Positions 15,300 to 25,038 of a stretch of 64,000 bases of DNA are shown here, piece by piece. Origin of the DNA: Paenibacillus sp. JQZ6Y-1 (GTDB taxonomy: Bacteria > Bacillota > Bacilli > Paenibacillales > Paenibacillaceae); contig NZ_JBFDUZ010000001.1 in NCBI RefSeq assembly GCF_040719145.1, positions 496,001 to 560,000 of the forward strand. The letters are read 5' to 3'. Under the pieces are notes generated by a model. The model was not told the DNA's origin, made no database searches, and worked only from the letters and a program-made list of their open reading frames with translations. The number at the start of each line of letters is the position of its first letter. Position 1 is the stretch's first letter. The position numbers and the translations under genes are program-made.

Positions 15300-17474
15300 A
15301 TGAGTACGACATTAACACAGGATTTTATTCAGGATGGCAAAACGTTTATGGTAATCCAACGTGAAGAAGGATTTCAGCATAGCGATTTGAGCCGTACACA
15401 GAGCGGGATGATGCTATCCAGTCGAATTCGCGGAATTTTGCAGCTGCATTTGCATGAAGTGAATTTGCAGGCGCAGCTTCGTTACGATATTACTGGCAAG
15501 CGTATGCTGAAGCATTGTCTGCAAAGCGAGATGATCGGCATTGCCGAATATTTTGGCTTATTATTGCAACTAGTAACGACATTGGAGGAGAGTAGTCAAT
15601 ATATGCTATCTCTGTCCAACTATGTGCTGGATGAGGATTATATGTTTGTAGAAGGTTCATTACAGGCAGGGAAATTATTTCTAACGTATATTCCTTGCAC
15701 CGTCATGTTGACTGAAGAACCGGTACAGCAGCAAATCGGCAAATTGGCGTCTCATTGGATGACGGCAGTTCGTGAATTAAGTGGTAACGATGTACAGCGT
15801 ATATTGCGTTACTGCCAATCCGATACCTTTACTTTACCGGAACTCAAATATATGCTGATGGATTTGCTGGCAGGAGGGCAAGCACATCATGATCAATCTT
15901 CTGTAAACTCACCCATGCGTATGCCGCGACCCGGTGATCGGGATTGGAACGGTGGGTATGGTGGAAGAATGAATTCTGCGGATCAAGGAAGTATGGGAGA
16001 TCATTATGGACAATCGTCGTCTGTTGCGAATGGTAATGACATGAATGGTAGGTATAGCAGTCAAGCGGCTTCTTATGGTATGTCAGCAGAAAGAGGAAAT
16101 GACGCTCCTTTGTCAGCTTCCATGAATTCTCGTACAATCCATCAAGCCGGACATCCTGCTGCTCATGGATCATCCATACCACACGCAGCATCCCATACTA
16201 AATCCGGCTTTCCTGAAGCAGAAAAAAAACGCTCGTTATTGGCATTTGGTAAAAAGAAGGAAAGCTCAGCAGGGAGTTTGAATATCCAGCCCGACACAGG
16301 AGATATGGAAACTGAACCTTCAAAGTTGCCTTCCGCTTATCGAACGTATGTATTGGCTGGCGGCGCGCTGCTGGTTGCTATGATCTGGCGTTACGGTTAT
16401 ATGGAGCATGCCAATGATATGATGCTGTACGGATGCGGTGCATTGACGATTGCTACACTGTTGACCATTTATATGATTATCAAAGGGAAAATCGCAATTG
16501 GTAAAACGTCAAAAGCTGCAGAAGATACGTCTACGGCTATGCCATCGAAGCCAGCAGTCTCATTGTTTGGCAAAAAGAAACAACATAACGATGAAGCGAA
16601 TCAGGAAGCATGGCGCTGGCAACCGGAGCTTGCTGGTCAGTCCGCAGCCGCAATGTCGGCAACTCATAAAGGGAATGCGGGCTACCCGACATCGATTCCT
16701 GCTGCTGGAAATGTACGAAGCGGCAATCAAGCATCTGATCGTTCGATGGAACAAGCTTTTCAGCGTGAGCAAAGTGCAGCAGAGCTTTTCGGTCGGTCAG
16801 CGGCTGCCGATGCTTCACAGCGCGGCAATGAATTCAAAGTAGGCAATGTTTATGGTGGGCAGCAGCCTACAGATTTCTCGGTTATAAACAATAACCAAAC
16901 GTATCAATCTGACTCTTCGCAGTCAGCAGCTGGACAAGGATTTAGAGGAGGTCAACCTAATGACTATGCAGAGCAGCATTCTATCCATACACCGCAGCCT
17001 TCATACGCAGCACAGCATTCCAACAATCATGCCAATCCATCTGGCTTTGATCAATCCGAACAATCTATGCAAATAAACAATACACCCACGCAGAGTTTAT
17101 CCTCGCATATGGCAACGGTATTTCTGGATGATCTGGAACCACAGTCTCATGAGGAACAATCAGTCTTTCGTGGATATTTGGAACGGCGTGAAGCAAATGG
17201 GCATTCCATTGAAACGATCCGTCTTGGAGCGGGGAGTTTTATTATTGGACGAGCAGATGACGGTGTTCATTATCACGAAAAGTCAGTAGGAACATCCCGC
17301 AATCACGTTGAACTTGAAGTGCGCAACGGACAAGTGATGATCAAGGATCTAAGCTCGCGCAATGGAACCATATTGAACGGCGAAGCATTGATTCCTTACA
17401 AAGCGTATCCGATTCAAAATGGCGATTCCTTCAAAGTAGCCAAAGCGATGTATACATTGCGTCTGGACATGTAG
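15300..17474 (+). CDS. FHA-domain membrane protein of the Tad locus (DUF6382-like N-terminus)
   Basis: About 724 residues from the ATG at 15300 (GGAAAGGA site ~8 bases upstream; two in-frame ATGs lie just before). Residues ~1-190 are a conserved globular domain of the type annotated DUF6382. A low-complexity Gly/Ser/Asn/His linker follows to ~345. Two membrane helices (about 346-365 and 373-398) come next, then another Gln/Ser/Ala-rich linker. A C-terminal FHA domain (~630-724) has IGRADDGVHY, TSRNHVELEV and DLSSRNGTILNG. FHA domains bind phosphothreonine, so the protein may couple Ser/Thr kinase signalling to pilus assembly. It closes the Tad operon, 51 bases after the peptidase gene. Confidence 0.85.
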   Translation: MSTTLTQDFIQDGKTFMVIQREEGFQHSDLSRTQSGMMLSSRIRGILQLHLHEVNLQAQLRYDITGKRMLKHCLQSEMIGIAEYFGLLLQLVTTLEESSQYMLSLSNYVLDEDYMFVEGSLQAGKLFLTYIPCTVMLTEEPVQQQIGKLASHWMTAVRELSGNDVQRILRYCQSDTFTLPELKYMLMDLLAGGQAHHDQSSVNSPMRMPRPGDRDWNGGYGGRMNSADQGSMGDHYGQSSSVANGNDMNGRYSSQAASYGMSAERGNDAPLSASMNSRTIHQAGHPAAHGSSIPHAASHTKSGFPEAEKKRSLLAFGKKKESSAGSLNIQPDTGDMETEPSKLPSAYRTYVLAGGALLVAMIWRYGYMEHANDMMLYGCGALTIATLLTIYMIIKGKIAIGKTSKAAEDTSTAMPSKPAVSLFGKKKQHNDEANQEAWRWQPELAGQSAAAMSATHKGNAGYPTSIPAAGNVRSGNQASDRSMEQAFQREQSAAELFGRSAAADASQRGNEFKVGNVYGGQQPTDFSVINNNQTYQSDSSQSAAGQGFRGGQPNDYAEQHSIHTPQPSYAAQHSNNHANPSGFDQSEQSMQINNTPTQSLSSHMATVFLDDLEPQSHEEQSVFRGYLERREANGHSIETIRLGAGSFIIGRADDGVHYHEKSVGTSRNHVELEVRNGQVMIKDLSSRNGTILNGEALIPYKAYPIQNGDSFKVAKAMYTLRLDM

Positions 17475-17579
17475 CTGCTGAACGTATAGGTAAGCAAGGT
17501 GGGATGAGTAAACGAGCATACATCGAACACCACAAACCAACACTATAAATTAACACCATAAATCAGGAATACCTAAATA

Positions 17580-17694
17580 AAAACCGCTGTACAATCATTC
17601 AAACAAGCAATGACCGAACAGGAATAGTGAAAACACCTCATCACTGAGTCCGGCATATTGCATTGGTTTGTCGTTGATTGATAACAGCGGTTTT
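17580..17694. terminator. Possible bidirectional terminator between convergent genes
   Basis: AAAACCGCTGT (17580-17590) and ACAGCGGTTTT (17684-17694) form an 11-base perfect stem with a long 93-base loop, between the convergent Tad operon and epimerase gene. The arms carry A- and T-rich flanks suited to termination both ways. The long loop lowers confidence. Confidence 0.4.
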
Positions 17695-17741
17695 AGCTAT
17701 ACGAGCGGTTTTAAGTTATACGATAGGTTATTTATATGCTG

Positions 17742-18671
17742 TTAAGCATGTTCACTTTTGGCAGCAGTCTGTTGTTTATCTTCCAAGTCCATAATAGCAG
17801 GTTCCAGACTAGGATATAAAAATGTAAATCCATGATCCAATGCCTTTTGCGGAATGACGCGCTGTCCTTGCAGCAAAATAGTAGCCATTTCTCCAAGTGC
17901 AGAATAAATCATAATCGAAGGTACATGCAGCCAATGCGGACGATTCAGTACTTTGGCAACGGTAGTACCAAATTCCTTGTAACGAACCGGACCGGGGCAG
18001 GAGGCATTGATCGGACCTTCGATTTCTTTGTTTTTGACACAAAAATCAATGAGGCGTACCATATCGTCAATATGAATCCAAGAGATCCATTGTTTGCCGG
18101 GACCGAGCTTGCCACCTGCAAATAATTTATACGGCAATGTCATGAGTGGGTAAGCGCCACCATCTTTGCCAAGTACCAGACTGACACGAAGCTTGATTAA
18201 ACGCACATCCTTGATACTTTCCGCAACGGCTTCCCATTGCTCTGCCAGACTGGAAGGAAAATTCATCGTCCGTCGTTCGCTGCTTTCGTCAAATGTTTCA
18301 GTATCAGATGTACCATAAATCGCCATCGCACTAGCTTGTACAACCACTTCTGGCTTACGCTCCAGCTTTTCAATCGCTTTGGATACGATATTCACCGTGC
18401 GCATTCTCGATTCCACCAGTTCTAGTTTGGTTTTGGTGGTCCAGCGTTGATTGAGCGATTCACCAGATAGATTTACAAGTGCATCAATACCTTCTAGCTG
18501 TTCAGGATGCTGCTCCATATCTTCCCATGTGATATATTGGATACGACCCGATCCAGCTTGCTCCGGCGAAACCTTGCGAGTGACTACAATCATCTCATGA
18601 CCCTCATCTAACCAGTATGGCATCAAATGCTTGCCCACAAAACCCGTTCCACCACAAATTGCAATTTTCAT
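17742..18671 (-). CDS. TIGR01777-family NAD(P)-dependent epimerase/oxidoreductase
   Basis: A 309-residue short-chain-dehydrogenase-like protein. The Rossmann motif GGTGFVGKHL is at residues 7-16, LVNLSGESLNQRWT at ~66-79, and AMAIYGTSDTE at ~115-125 covers the Tyr region. A C-terminal helical segment (~245-300, VPSIMIYSALGEMATILLQGQRVIPQKAL) is characteristic of the YfcH/YfhF group (DUF1731). The substrate is unknown for most members of this family. GGAGGAA lies 7 bases before the ATG. It is a single gene, convergent with the Tad operon and followed by a possible shared terminator. Confidence 0.88.
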   Translation of the reverse strand: MKIAICGGTGFVGKHLMPYWLDEGHEMIVVTRKVSPEQAGSGRIQYITWEDMEQHPEQLEGIDALVNLSGESLNQRWTTKTKLELVESRMRTVNIVSKAIEKLERKPEVVVQASAMAIYGTSDTETFDESSERRTMNFPSSLAEQWEAVAESIKDVRLIKLRVSLVLGKDGGAYPLMTLPYKLFAGGKLGPGKQWISWIHIDDMVRLIDFCVKNKEIEGPINASCPGPVRYKEFGTTVAKVLNRPHWLHVPSIMIYSALGEMATILLQGQRVIPQKALDHGFTFLYPSLEPAIMDLEDKQQTAAKSEHA

Positions 18672-19340
18672 ATCTATTCCTCCTCAGGTAAATGTATGTG
18701 TATTTTTCGTAATATGGACTGCTCCAAAATATAAAGAAGGAAATATACAGAAAGCTATGATAGCAAAGAAAAGATAAGCAAACACATAGATTACAGAAAG
18801 CGTCTTTACCTGTTATTAACCATTAGAGACTGGATCATACGATAAATTCACACGAAATCTACAAAACTTCTAGTTTCCTTACCATTTCCAGTTTTTCTTT
18901 TCTTCCTCATTACCAACCCCACATCCATCTGCTACATAAACAAAGCTTTAGAAAGACATCCTCAAAGCCTAACGTAATCACATCCAAATTTAATCCATTG
19001 TTCATGTCCACATTCTGGCTTTATTGAAGCATCCGCGTTAAAATAGTTGAGATTCCTGTAACGGGCTAGCGTGTATATTCCGGTTTACAGCGTATTGCCA
19101 TGCCTAGAAGACAGATGTGAGAACGAGTATTGTACTTGTTGTGGATTACAAAAAAAATATTGGCTTCATCTCAACAAATTACGTCTATATCCAATTGCAA
19201 TATTAATCCATTAAACTGTTATACCTACCATCATGTCTTAGCTATAATCACGTTCTAGCTACAATCATACTCTAGCTGTAGTCACGTTCTACCCAAAACA
19301 CTTACAACAATCCTGCACATTTCACTAAGGAGGAAATAAC
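18672..19340. other. 669-base AT-rich intergenic region
   Basis: No gene is visible. It must contain the promoters of the divergent epimerase and endonuclease IV genes, but I see no consensus -35/-10 pair I would assign. Just upstream of nfo it holds a 17-base tandem repeat (19239-19289). Confidence 0.4.
19239..19289. repeat. Three tandem 17-base repeats upstream of nfo
   Basis: Three back-to-back units, TAGCTATAATCACGTTC, TAGCTACAATCATACTC and TAGCTGTAGTCACGTTC, occupy 19239-19255, 19256-19272 and 19273-19289, ending 51 bases before the TTG start. The first unit contains a TATAAT. They could be repeated regulator sites or simple slippage products. Confidence 0.7.
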
Positions 19341-20459
19341 TTGTTAAAAATAGGTTCCCACGTATCGTTTTCCAATAAAGGCTTATTAAGCGCAGCAAAT
19401 GAGGCGGATGAGTATGGCTCCAGCTCATTTATGATATATACCGGTGCGCCGCAAAATACGCGTCGTAAGCCGATGGACACCATGTTTCTGGATGAAGGTA
19501 AAGCCAAAATGAATGAGATGGGCGTCGAGGAAATCGTCGTACATGCTCCGTATATTATCAATCTGGGTTCGTACAAAGAACATACGTATGAGTTGGCTGT
19601 GAATTTCCTGCAAGAAGAAATTCATCGCACCCATGCGATTGGCGTTCATAATATTGTGCTGCATCCGGGCGCTTTTACCGATATGGATGCAGAATTTGGT
19701 ATAAAACGGATCGCGGAAGGCTTGGAGCAGGTGTTGGCTGGTGTCAAAGAAACAGACGTAAATATTGCGCTGGAAACAATGGCGGGAAAAGGAACAGAGA
19801 TCGGTCGTAGCTTTGAGGAGATCGCGCGCATTATGGATTTGGTTCCGCATAACGACCGCCTGACTGTTTGCTTTGATACCTGTCATACGCATGATGCCGG
19901 TTATGATCTGGTCAATGATCTGGATGGTGTGCTGGAACAGTTTGATAAGACTGTCGGCTTGGATCGCATTACTGTGGTGCACGTCAATGACAGCAAAAAT
20001 CCAGTCGGTGCAGGTAAGGACCGTCATACGCCATTGGGTAGTGGCTGGATTGGTTTTGAAGCATTGAATCAACTCGTTCATCACGAGAAGCTGAGTGAAC
20101 GTCCGTTTATTTTGGAAACACCGTGGATCGGTAAAGATGCGAAAAAACAAAATCCGATGTACGAAATTGAAATTGCATTGCTGCGCGGCGATGTAGCTGG
20201 ACGTTTTGGCAACGAATTTGTGGAAGATGTGCAAAAAATACATCATTTCTTCGAAGGTCAAGGTATTGAAGCACGTCCTTATGTACTGGACACTTGGAGT
20301 GTTTTAAAAAATGATGCTAAAGCACGCAAAGCCGATCCGCGTGAACCGTTAGAGCGTCTGTATGATCTGATCGCAGCGGACGGTTTGTTTGCAGCATTGA
20401 ATGAAGAACAGATCAACAAGCGTCTGATTGCATGGCTGGCAGGTAAAAACGCTCTATAA
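19341..20459 (+). CDS. nfo: Endonuclease IV (AP endonuclease) with C-terminal extension
   Basis: A 372-residue zinc-dependent AP endonuclease of the base-excision repair pathway. All family landmarks are present: GSHVSF (5-10), VVHAPYIINL (His69 region), NIVLHPGAFTD (His109), IALETMAGKG (Glu145), VCFDTCHTHDAG (Asp179 and His182), VHVNDSKN (His216), GKDRHTPLGSG (Asp229/His231) and FILETPW (Glu261). It starts at TTG 19341, 7 bases after AAGGAGG. The usual length is ~280-300 residues. Here ~85 extra residues follow the catalytic barrel (from ~288), charged and helical, with no recognised domain. A terminator follows at 20476-20523. Confidence 0.95.
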   Translation: MLKIGSHVSFSNKGLLSAANEADEYGSSSFMIYTGAPQNTRRKPMDTMFLDEGKAKMNEMGVEEIVVHAPYIINLGSYKEHTYELAVNFLQEEIHRTHAIGVHNIVLHPGAFTDMDAEFGIKRIAEGLEQVLAGVKETDVNIALETMAGKGTEIGRSFEEIARIMDLVPHNDRLTVCFDTCHTHDAGYDLVNDLDGVLEQFDKTVGLDRITVVHVNDSKNPVGAGKDRHTPLGSGWIGFEALNQLVHHEKLSERPFILETPWIGKDAKKQNPMYEIEIALLRGDVAGRFGNEFVEDVQKIHHFFEGQGIEARPYVLDTWSVLKNDAKARKADPREPLERLYDLIAADGLFAALNEEQINKRLIAWLAGKNAL

Positions 20460-20475
20460 TAGGTCTGGCAATCAT

Positions 20476-20523
20476 AAACCTCTGTAGATAGGATGCTCAC
20501 ACATTCAGCTACAGAGGTTTTTT
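20476..20523 (+). terminator. Terminator after nfo
   Basis: AAACCTCTGTAG (20476-20487) pairs perfectly with CTACAGAGGTTT (20509-20520), followed by more T. Confidence 0.85.
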
Positions 20524-20821
20524 GGTATAGCAGAAAGCAAGCGAAAACACATGATTAATTTAGTATATTCTTTTCTGCTTTAATGCGTTATATTAGGATA
20601 GTGTCGATAGATATCATATATGCGCTATGGTACAGCTGTCCACCGGATACAGACAGTCGTTTTAGAACATTATTCATCTGAACAGGTTGCTGTTATCATA
20701 CAGACAGCAGGAGCAGGATTCAGCTATTTACAATATGCTGAATATCACCTAGATTGTAAGATAAGATATTTTGCCATATCGAACGAAACTGCCCCATTGT
20801 TGAAGGAGGATTTTAAGTCTC
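20524..20821. other. Leader region of purU
   Basis: No gene is supported. An inverted repeat (AGCAGAAA at 20529-20536, TTTCTGCT at 20572-20579) lies in the probable promoter region. An open frame from 20620 overlaps the purU start in another frame and has no ribosome binding site, so I do not call it. AAGGAGG at 20803-20809 serves purU. Confidence 0.4.
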
Positions 20822-21718
20822 ATGGAAGTACATGTAAAACAAAATCAATCCCCGCGTGAACCCCAACAACATCGTGCACGTATGCTGATCTCGTGTCCAG
20901 ATGGTCCGGGTATCGTGGCTGCCGTATCGCGTTTTTTGTATGAGCATGGCGCGAATATCGTACAGTCTGACCAGTATACGATGGACCCGGATGGCGGTAT
21001 GTTTTTTATGCGTGTCGAATTTGACTTGCCGGAACTGGCACAGAATTTGCAGGCGCTGGAAGAGGACTTTTTAGAGATTGCCAACCGCTTTGGTATGACT
21101 TGGAATATCAATCAGGTTAGTCGCAAAAAACGCCTAGCCATCTTTGTTTCCAAAGAAGATCATTGTCTGGTGGAATTGTTATGGCACTGGCAAGCTGGCG
21201 ATCTGGATGCGGAAATTGCTCTGGTTGTGAGCAATCACAATGATATGCGGAGTTATGTAGAATCGTTTGGCATTCCATTTCACCATATCCCAGTTACTGC
21301 CGATACGAAGCAGGAGGCAGAACGTCGTCAGCTGGAAGTGATTGGCGACGATATTGATGTGATCGTGCTGGCACGTTACATGCAGATCATTTCACCAACC
21401 TTTATTGAGCATTATCGCAACCGAATCATCAATATTCATCACTCGTTCTTGCCAGCATTTGTTGGCGGCAAGCCGTATGCACAAGCCTATGATCGTGGTG
21501 TGAAAATCATTGGTGCGACGGCTCACTATGTGACGGAGGAATTGGACGGAGGTCCAATCATCGAGCAGGACGTACAGCGCGTAAGCCACAGCGATAATGT
21601 CAACGAACTGAAACGCATCGGTCGCACGATTGAGCGTGTCGTACTGGCTCGTGCCGTGCAGTGGCATGTAGAGGATCGCATCTTGGTGCATCAGAATAAG
21701 ACGGTTGTGTTTAACTGA
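20822..21718 (+). CDS. purU: Formyltetrahydrofolate deformylase
   Basis: A 298-residue enzyme that hydrolyses 10-formyl-THF to formate and THF, balancing one-carbon pools for purine synthesis. The N-terminal ACT domain (residues ~18-95) has LISCPDGPGIVAAVSRFLYEH. The formyltransferase-like domain (~100-290) has VSNHND, INIHHSFLPAFVGGKPY with the catalytic His/Asn region, and GATAHYVTEELDGGPIIEQ including the essential Asp. AAGGAGG lies 12 bases upstream of the ATG. It is a single gene between two terminators. The length matches the family (~280-300). Confidence 0.95.
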   Translation: MEVHVKQNQSPREPQQHRARMLISCPDGPGIVAAVSRFLYEHGANIVQSDQYTMDPDGGMFFMRVEFDLPELAQNLQALEEDFLEIANRFGMTWNINQVSRKKRLAIFVSKEDHCLVELLWHWQAGDLDAEIALVVSNHNDMRSYVESFGIPFHHIPVTADTKQEAERRQLEVIGDDIDVIVLARYMQIISPTFIEHYRNRIINIHHSFLPAFVGGKPYAQAYDRGVKIIGATAHYVTEELDGGPIIEQDVQRVSHSDNVNELKRIGRTIERVVLARAVQWHVEDRILVHQNKTVVFN

Positions 21719-21807
21719 TCATTCTAACGAACCAAATGAGCAAAATGAATGAAATAGTATGGAGTATTAGAATGTCCACACAACCAATTCAAGTTATGGG
21801 TAAGATT

Positions 21808-21842
21808 AAAGGCTACTCTTCATAAGAGAGTAGCCTTTTTAT
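21808..21842 (+). terminator. Terminator after purU
   Basis: AAAGGCTACTCT (21808-21819) pairs with AGAGTAGCCTTT (21827-21838), followed by a T-run. Confidence 0.85.
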
Positions 21843-22050
21843 TATTTCTATATTAAATGTTTTATAGCTATGTTGTTGTCTTCTTCTGTATTATCGCTGT
21901 GTATGTTGTTCAGGCGAATGTTATATCAAATGAGTTTGATCATAGATACATATTCAACTTGATGCAAAACGTTGTTATTTTTAACGTGCTGCTCATATTG
22001 AAATGATAAATTATACATGATGGTAGCGAAAATAGAACCATTCTATAATC

Positions 22051-22116
22051 AGCTGAACGAATACTCGATCAAAGCTGAATCTATACTCGTGGAAAGCTGA
22101 ATCTATCATTGGCTGA
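22051..22116. repeat. Imperfect 22-base tandem repeat, three units
   Basis: The units 22051-22072, 22073-22094 and 22095-22116 each begin with AGCTGAA. Units two and three share AGCTGAATCTAT, and units one and two share TACTCG. They lie just past the stop codon of the minus-strand membrane gene. Confidence 0.6.
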
Positions 22117-22137
22117 AATGCATCGCCTGATCGTTTA

Positions 22138-22560
22138 TCAACGTCTGCGCATCTGCAATCTACCAACCGCACCCAATACCAGCCCATATACCAGATGTCC
22201 AATTAGCCAGTACATATAAGCAGTTCCATCATTTACCGCAGGTACACGGTCTGACAGCATAGAGAGTGGGAAAAACAGCAGCGACGATGCTGCACCTAGC
22301 ACTAATCCTGCCAGCCACGGATGAGACCAGCGTGTAATCCACCATCGAAACAATACGCCCAGCACCAGCGCAACAACTAGGTGCATGGTGAACTCTAACC
22401 ATTCGGGCAACACATCTGGCAGCAGTGGAACAAAATCAACATTCAGCAATAATGTGTAGACCAGCACCCCCGTGACATGCTGAATCCATTTCAATACGAA
22501 GCCGAGCACGATGCCGCTGATCAACCCAGCAAGCAATCCTTCTTTAATAATCCGATGCAA
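22138..22560 (-). CDS. Small integral membrane protein, unknown
   Basis: A 140-residue hydrophobic protein with about four membrane segments (residues ~8-28, 45-65, 75-92 and 115-135). GAGGAG on the minus strand lies ~9 bases before a TTG at 22558-22560; longer in-frame starts lack a site and add a Cys/Tyr-rich leader. The segment GLVYGLVLGAVGR with Gly-x-x-x-Gly spacing and a Trp-rich loop are visible. I do not recognise the family. It is divergent from the transketolase gene. Confidence 0.65.
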   Translation of the reverse strand: MHRIIKEGLLAGLISGIVLGFVLKWIQHVTGVLVYTLLLNVDFVPLLPDVLPEWLEFTMHLVVALVLGVLFRWWITRWSHPWLAGLVLGAASSLLFFPLSMLSDRVPAVNDGTAYMYWLIGHLVYGLVLGAVGRLQMRRR

Positions 22561-22800
22561 AATGCAGCACTCCTCTTTTCGTATATGCGATATTGGGTAT
22601 AAATACAGTGGAACAAAATAACGATATGGCAAACTGCCGAAACAAGTGTTACAATGGACGAAGGGTTAATAAGTCAAATTGAAAGACTCAAGGGGAATCA
22701 TTTCATTTGGAATATATACGATCCTGAAATATACCACCTTGTTTCAAATGAGATACAACCTGAGCACCTCGCTTTACCAAGAAGAATGAGGAGGATTAAC

Positions 22801-24858
22801 ATGACTGACAAGAAACAAGAGCAAGAACAAAGCATCAACAAATCCGAAAACTCTAAAGTGGACAATCTGTCGATTTCCACCATTCGTACGCTTTCGATCG
22901 ACGCGATCGAAAAAGCGAATTCTGGACACCCTGGTATGCCGATGGGCTCCGCTCCAATGGGCTACCAACTGTTCGCTAAAACGATGACACATAACCCGGC
23001 TAACCCAACTTGGGTCAACCGCGATCGTTTCGTGCTGTCCGCAGGTCACGGCTCCATGCTATTGTACAGCCTGTTGCACCTGTCCGGCTACGGTCTGGAA
23101 ATGGATGAAATCAAACAATTCCGTCAATGGGGCAGTAAAACTCCAGGTCACCCAGAATTTGGTCACACTGCAGGTGTTGACGCAACAACTGGTCCTCTGG
23201 GTCAAGGTGTAGCGATGGCAGTAGGTATGGCACTCGCGGAATCCCATCTGGCTGCAACTTACAATAAAGGCAATGCCAATGTAATCGATCACTTTACCTA
23301 TGCAATCTGTGGCGACGGCGACATGATGGAAGGCGTAGCAAGTGAAGCTGCTTCCATGGCAGGTCACATGAAACTGGGCAAACTGATCATGCTGTACGAT
23401 TCCAACGATATTACGCTGGATGGTAAAGCAAACCTGTCCTTCTCCGAAAACGTAGAAGACCGTTACAAAGCTTATGGCTGGCAAGTGCTGCGCGTAGAAG
23501 ACGGTAACGATCTGCCTGCAATCGAAGCTGCACTGGCAGAAGCGAAAGCAGACACTTCCCGTCCAACCCTGATCGAAGTGAAAACTGTGATCGGTTACGG
23601 TAGCCCGAACAAACAAGGTATCGGCGGTCACGGCGGTACGCACGGTTCCCCATTGGGTTCTGCAGAAGCGAAGCTGACCAAAGAAGCTTACGAGTGGACA
23701 TACGAAGAAGATTTCTATGTACCAGACGAAGTTCGTGAACATTTTGCTAAAGTTAAAGAACGCGGCGTAGAAGCAAACAAAGCTTGGGACGACATGTTCG
23801 CTCAATACAAACAAGAAAACCCAGAACTGGCTGCTCAATTTGAGTCTGCATTCTCTGGTAACCTGGCAGATGGCTGGGATAAAGAACTGCCATTCTACAG
23901 CACAGAAGACAAAGCGGTATCGACACGCGTTGCTTCCGGTAATGCACTGAATGGTCTGATCAATGGTGTTCCTCAACTGGCAGGCGGTTCCGCTGACCTG
24001 GAGAGCTCCACAATGACTCACCTGAAAGGTCTGGACAACTTCACACCAGAAACTCGCGCTGGACGTAACATCTACTTCGGCGTACGTGAATTTGCAATGG
24101 CTGGCGCAATGAACGGTATTGCTCTGCATGGTGGTATCAAAGTATTCGGCGGTACGTTCTTCGTATTCACCGATTACCTGCGTCCGGCTGTACGTCTGGC
24201 TGCTCTGATGGGTCTGCCTGTAACGTATGTACTGACTCACGACAGTATCGCTGTCGGCGAAGATGGTCCTACGCATGAGCCGATCGAGCAACTGGCTTCC
24301 CTGCGTATCATCCCAGGTCTGACTACAATCCGTCCTGCGGATGGTAACGAGACTTCGGCTGCATGGGCACATGCTGTTGAGAACAAAGGCGGTCCAATCG
24401 CACTCGTACTGACTCGTCAAAACCTGCCAATCCTGCCAGGTACAGTAGACGGCGTACGCGAAAACATCAAAAAAGGTGCGTACGTAGTATCCGATGCGAA
24501 AGCGGGTCAACCAGTCGCTCAACTGATCGCTACAGGTTCCGAAGTGCAACTGGCTGTTAAAGCGCAAGAAGCACTCGCTTCCGAAGGCATCGAAGTTCGC
24601 GTAATCAGCATGCCAAGCTGGGAGCTGTTCGAGAAACAGGATCAAGCATACCGCGATTCCGTCCTGCTGCCTGATGTGAAACCACGTCTGGCGATCGAAA
24701 TGGCACAAACCTTTGGTTGGGAACGTTATGTTGGCGACAAAGGCGCAATCCTGGGTATCACTACATTTGGTGCATCCGCTCCTGGCGATCGCGTAATCGC
24801 TGAGTACGGCTTCACAGTTGATAACGTGGTACAAAAAGTAAAAGGACTGCTGTCCTAA
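22801..24858 (+). CDS. tkt: Transketolase
   Basis: A 685-residue thiamine-diphosphate enzyme of the pentose phosphate pathway, moving two-carbon units between sugar phosphates. Landmarks are [11 protein letters not shown] (~41-51), [33 protein letters not shown], the ThDP motif GDGDMMEG...NDITLDG, the second-domain [25 protein letters not shown] and [23 protein letters not shown] lies 8 bases before the ATG at 22801; the frame continues upstream but without supporting features. The codon choice is strongly biased (many GTA, CTG, CGT), as in highly expressed genes. A terminator-like hairpin follows. Confidence 0.97.
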   Translation: MTDKKQEQEQSINKSENSKVDNLSISTIRTLSIDAIEKANSGHPGMPMGSAPMGYQLFAKTMTHNPANPTWVNRDRFVLSAGHGSMLLYSLLHLSGYGLEMDEIKQFRQWGSKTPGHPEFGHTAGVDATTGPLGQGVAMAVGMALAESHLAATYNKGNANVIDHFTYAICGDGDMMEGVASEAASMAGHMKLGKLIMLYDSNDITLDGKANLSFSENVEDRYKAYGWQVLRVEDGNDLPAIEAALAEAKADTSRPTLIEVKTVIGYGSPNKQGIGGHGGTHGSPLGSAEAKLTKEAYEWTYEEDFYVPDEVREHFAKVKERGVEANKAWDDMFAQYKQENPELAAQFESAFSGNLADGWDKELPFYSTEDKAVSTRVASGNALNGLINGVPQLAGGSADLESSTMTHLKGLDNFTPETRAGRNIYFGVREFAMAGAMNGIALHGGIKVFGGTFFVFTDYLRPAVRLAALMGLPVTYVLTHDSIAVGEDGPTHEPIEQLASLRIIPGLTTIRPADGNETSAAWAHAVENKGGPIALVLTRQNLPILPGTVDGVRENIKKGAYVVSDAKAGQPVAQLIATGSEVQLAVKAQEALASEGIEVRVISMPSWELFEKQDQAYRDSVLLPDVKPRLAIEMAQTFGWERYVGDKGAILGITTFGASAPGDRVIAEYGFTVDNVVQKVKGLLS

Positions 24859-24922
24859 TTTCATACAATCATGGCAATGGTGATTGCCGTACAGCAAATA
24901 CCTTGCCATGAACAGAAAAGGT

Positions 24923-24956
24923 GCAGAGGTGGCCCGCGCCACCCTGCGCTTTTTTC
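24923..24956 (+). terminator. Terminator after tkt
   Basis: GCAGAGGTGGC (from 24923) pairs with GCCACC-CTGC with one bulge, followed by GCGC and six T. Confidence 0.65.
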
Positions 24957-25038
24957 TGATATGTTCGTAGCAAGTCCGTATCGAGAAAGAGATACTGTGA
25001 AACGATGATTATCAACCAAACGGGGAGCGGAATGATCA

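Larger units (their letters stand above)
21719..22137. other. Intergenic region with terminator and 22-base repeats
   Basis: It holds the purU terminator (21808-21842) and, near its right end, an imperfect 22-base tandem repeat (22051-22116). Nothing else is recognised. Confidence 0.5.

Noticed and set aside
20620-20859. 79-codon open frame upstream of and overlapping purU
   Set aside because: No ribosome binding site, overlaps the well-supported purU start in another frame, and the composition is not gene-like.
23059-24942. 627-codon minus-strand frame opposite transketolase
   Set aside because: A shadow of strong codon bias in tkt; translation is rich in Cys, Phe, His and Trp and has no recognisable domain. 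The same applies to the long frames opposite pgi (25906-27378) and nfo (19425-20261).
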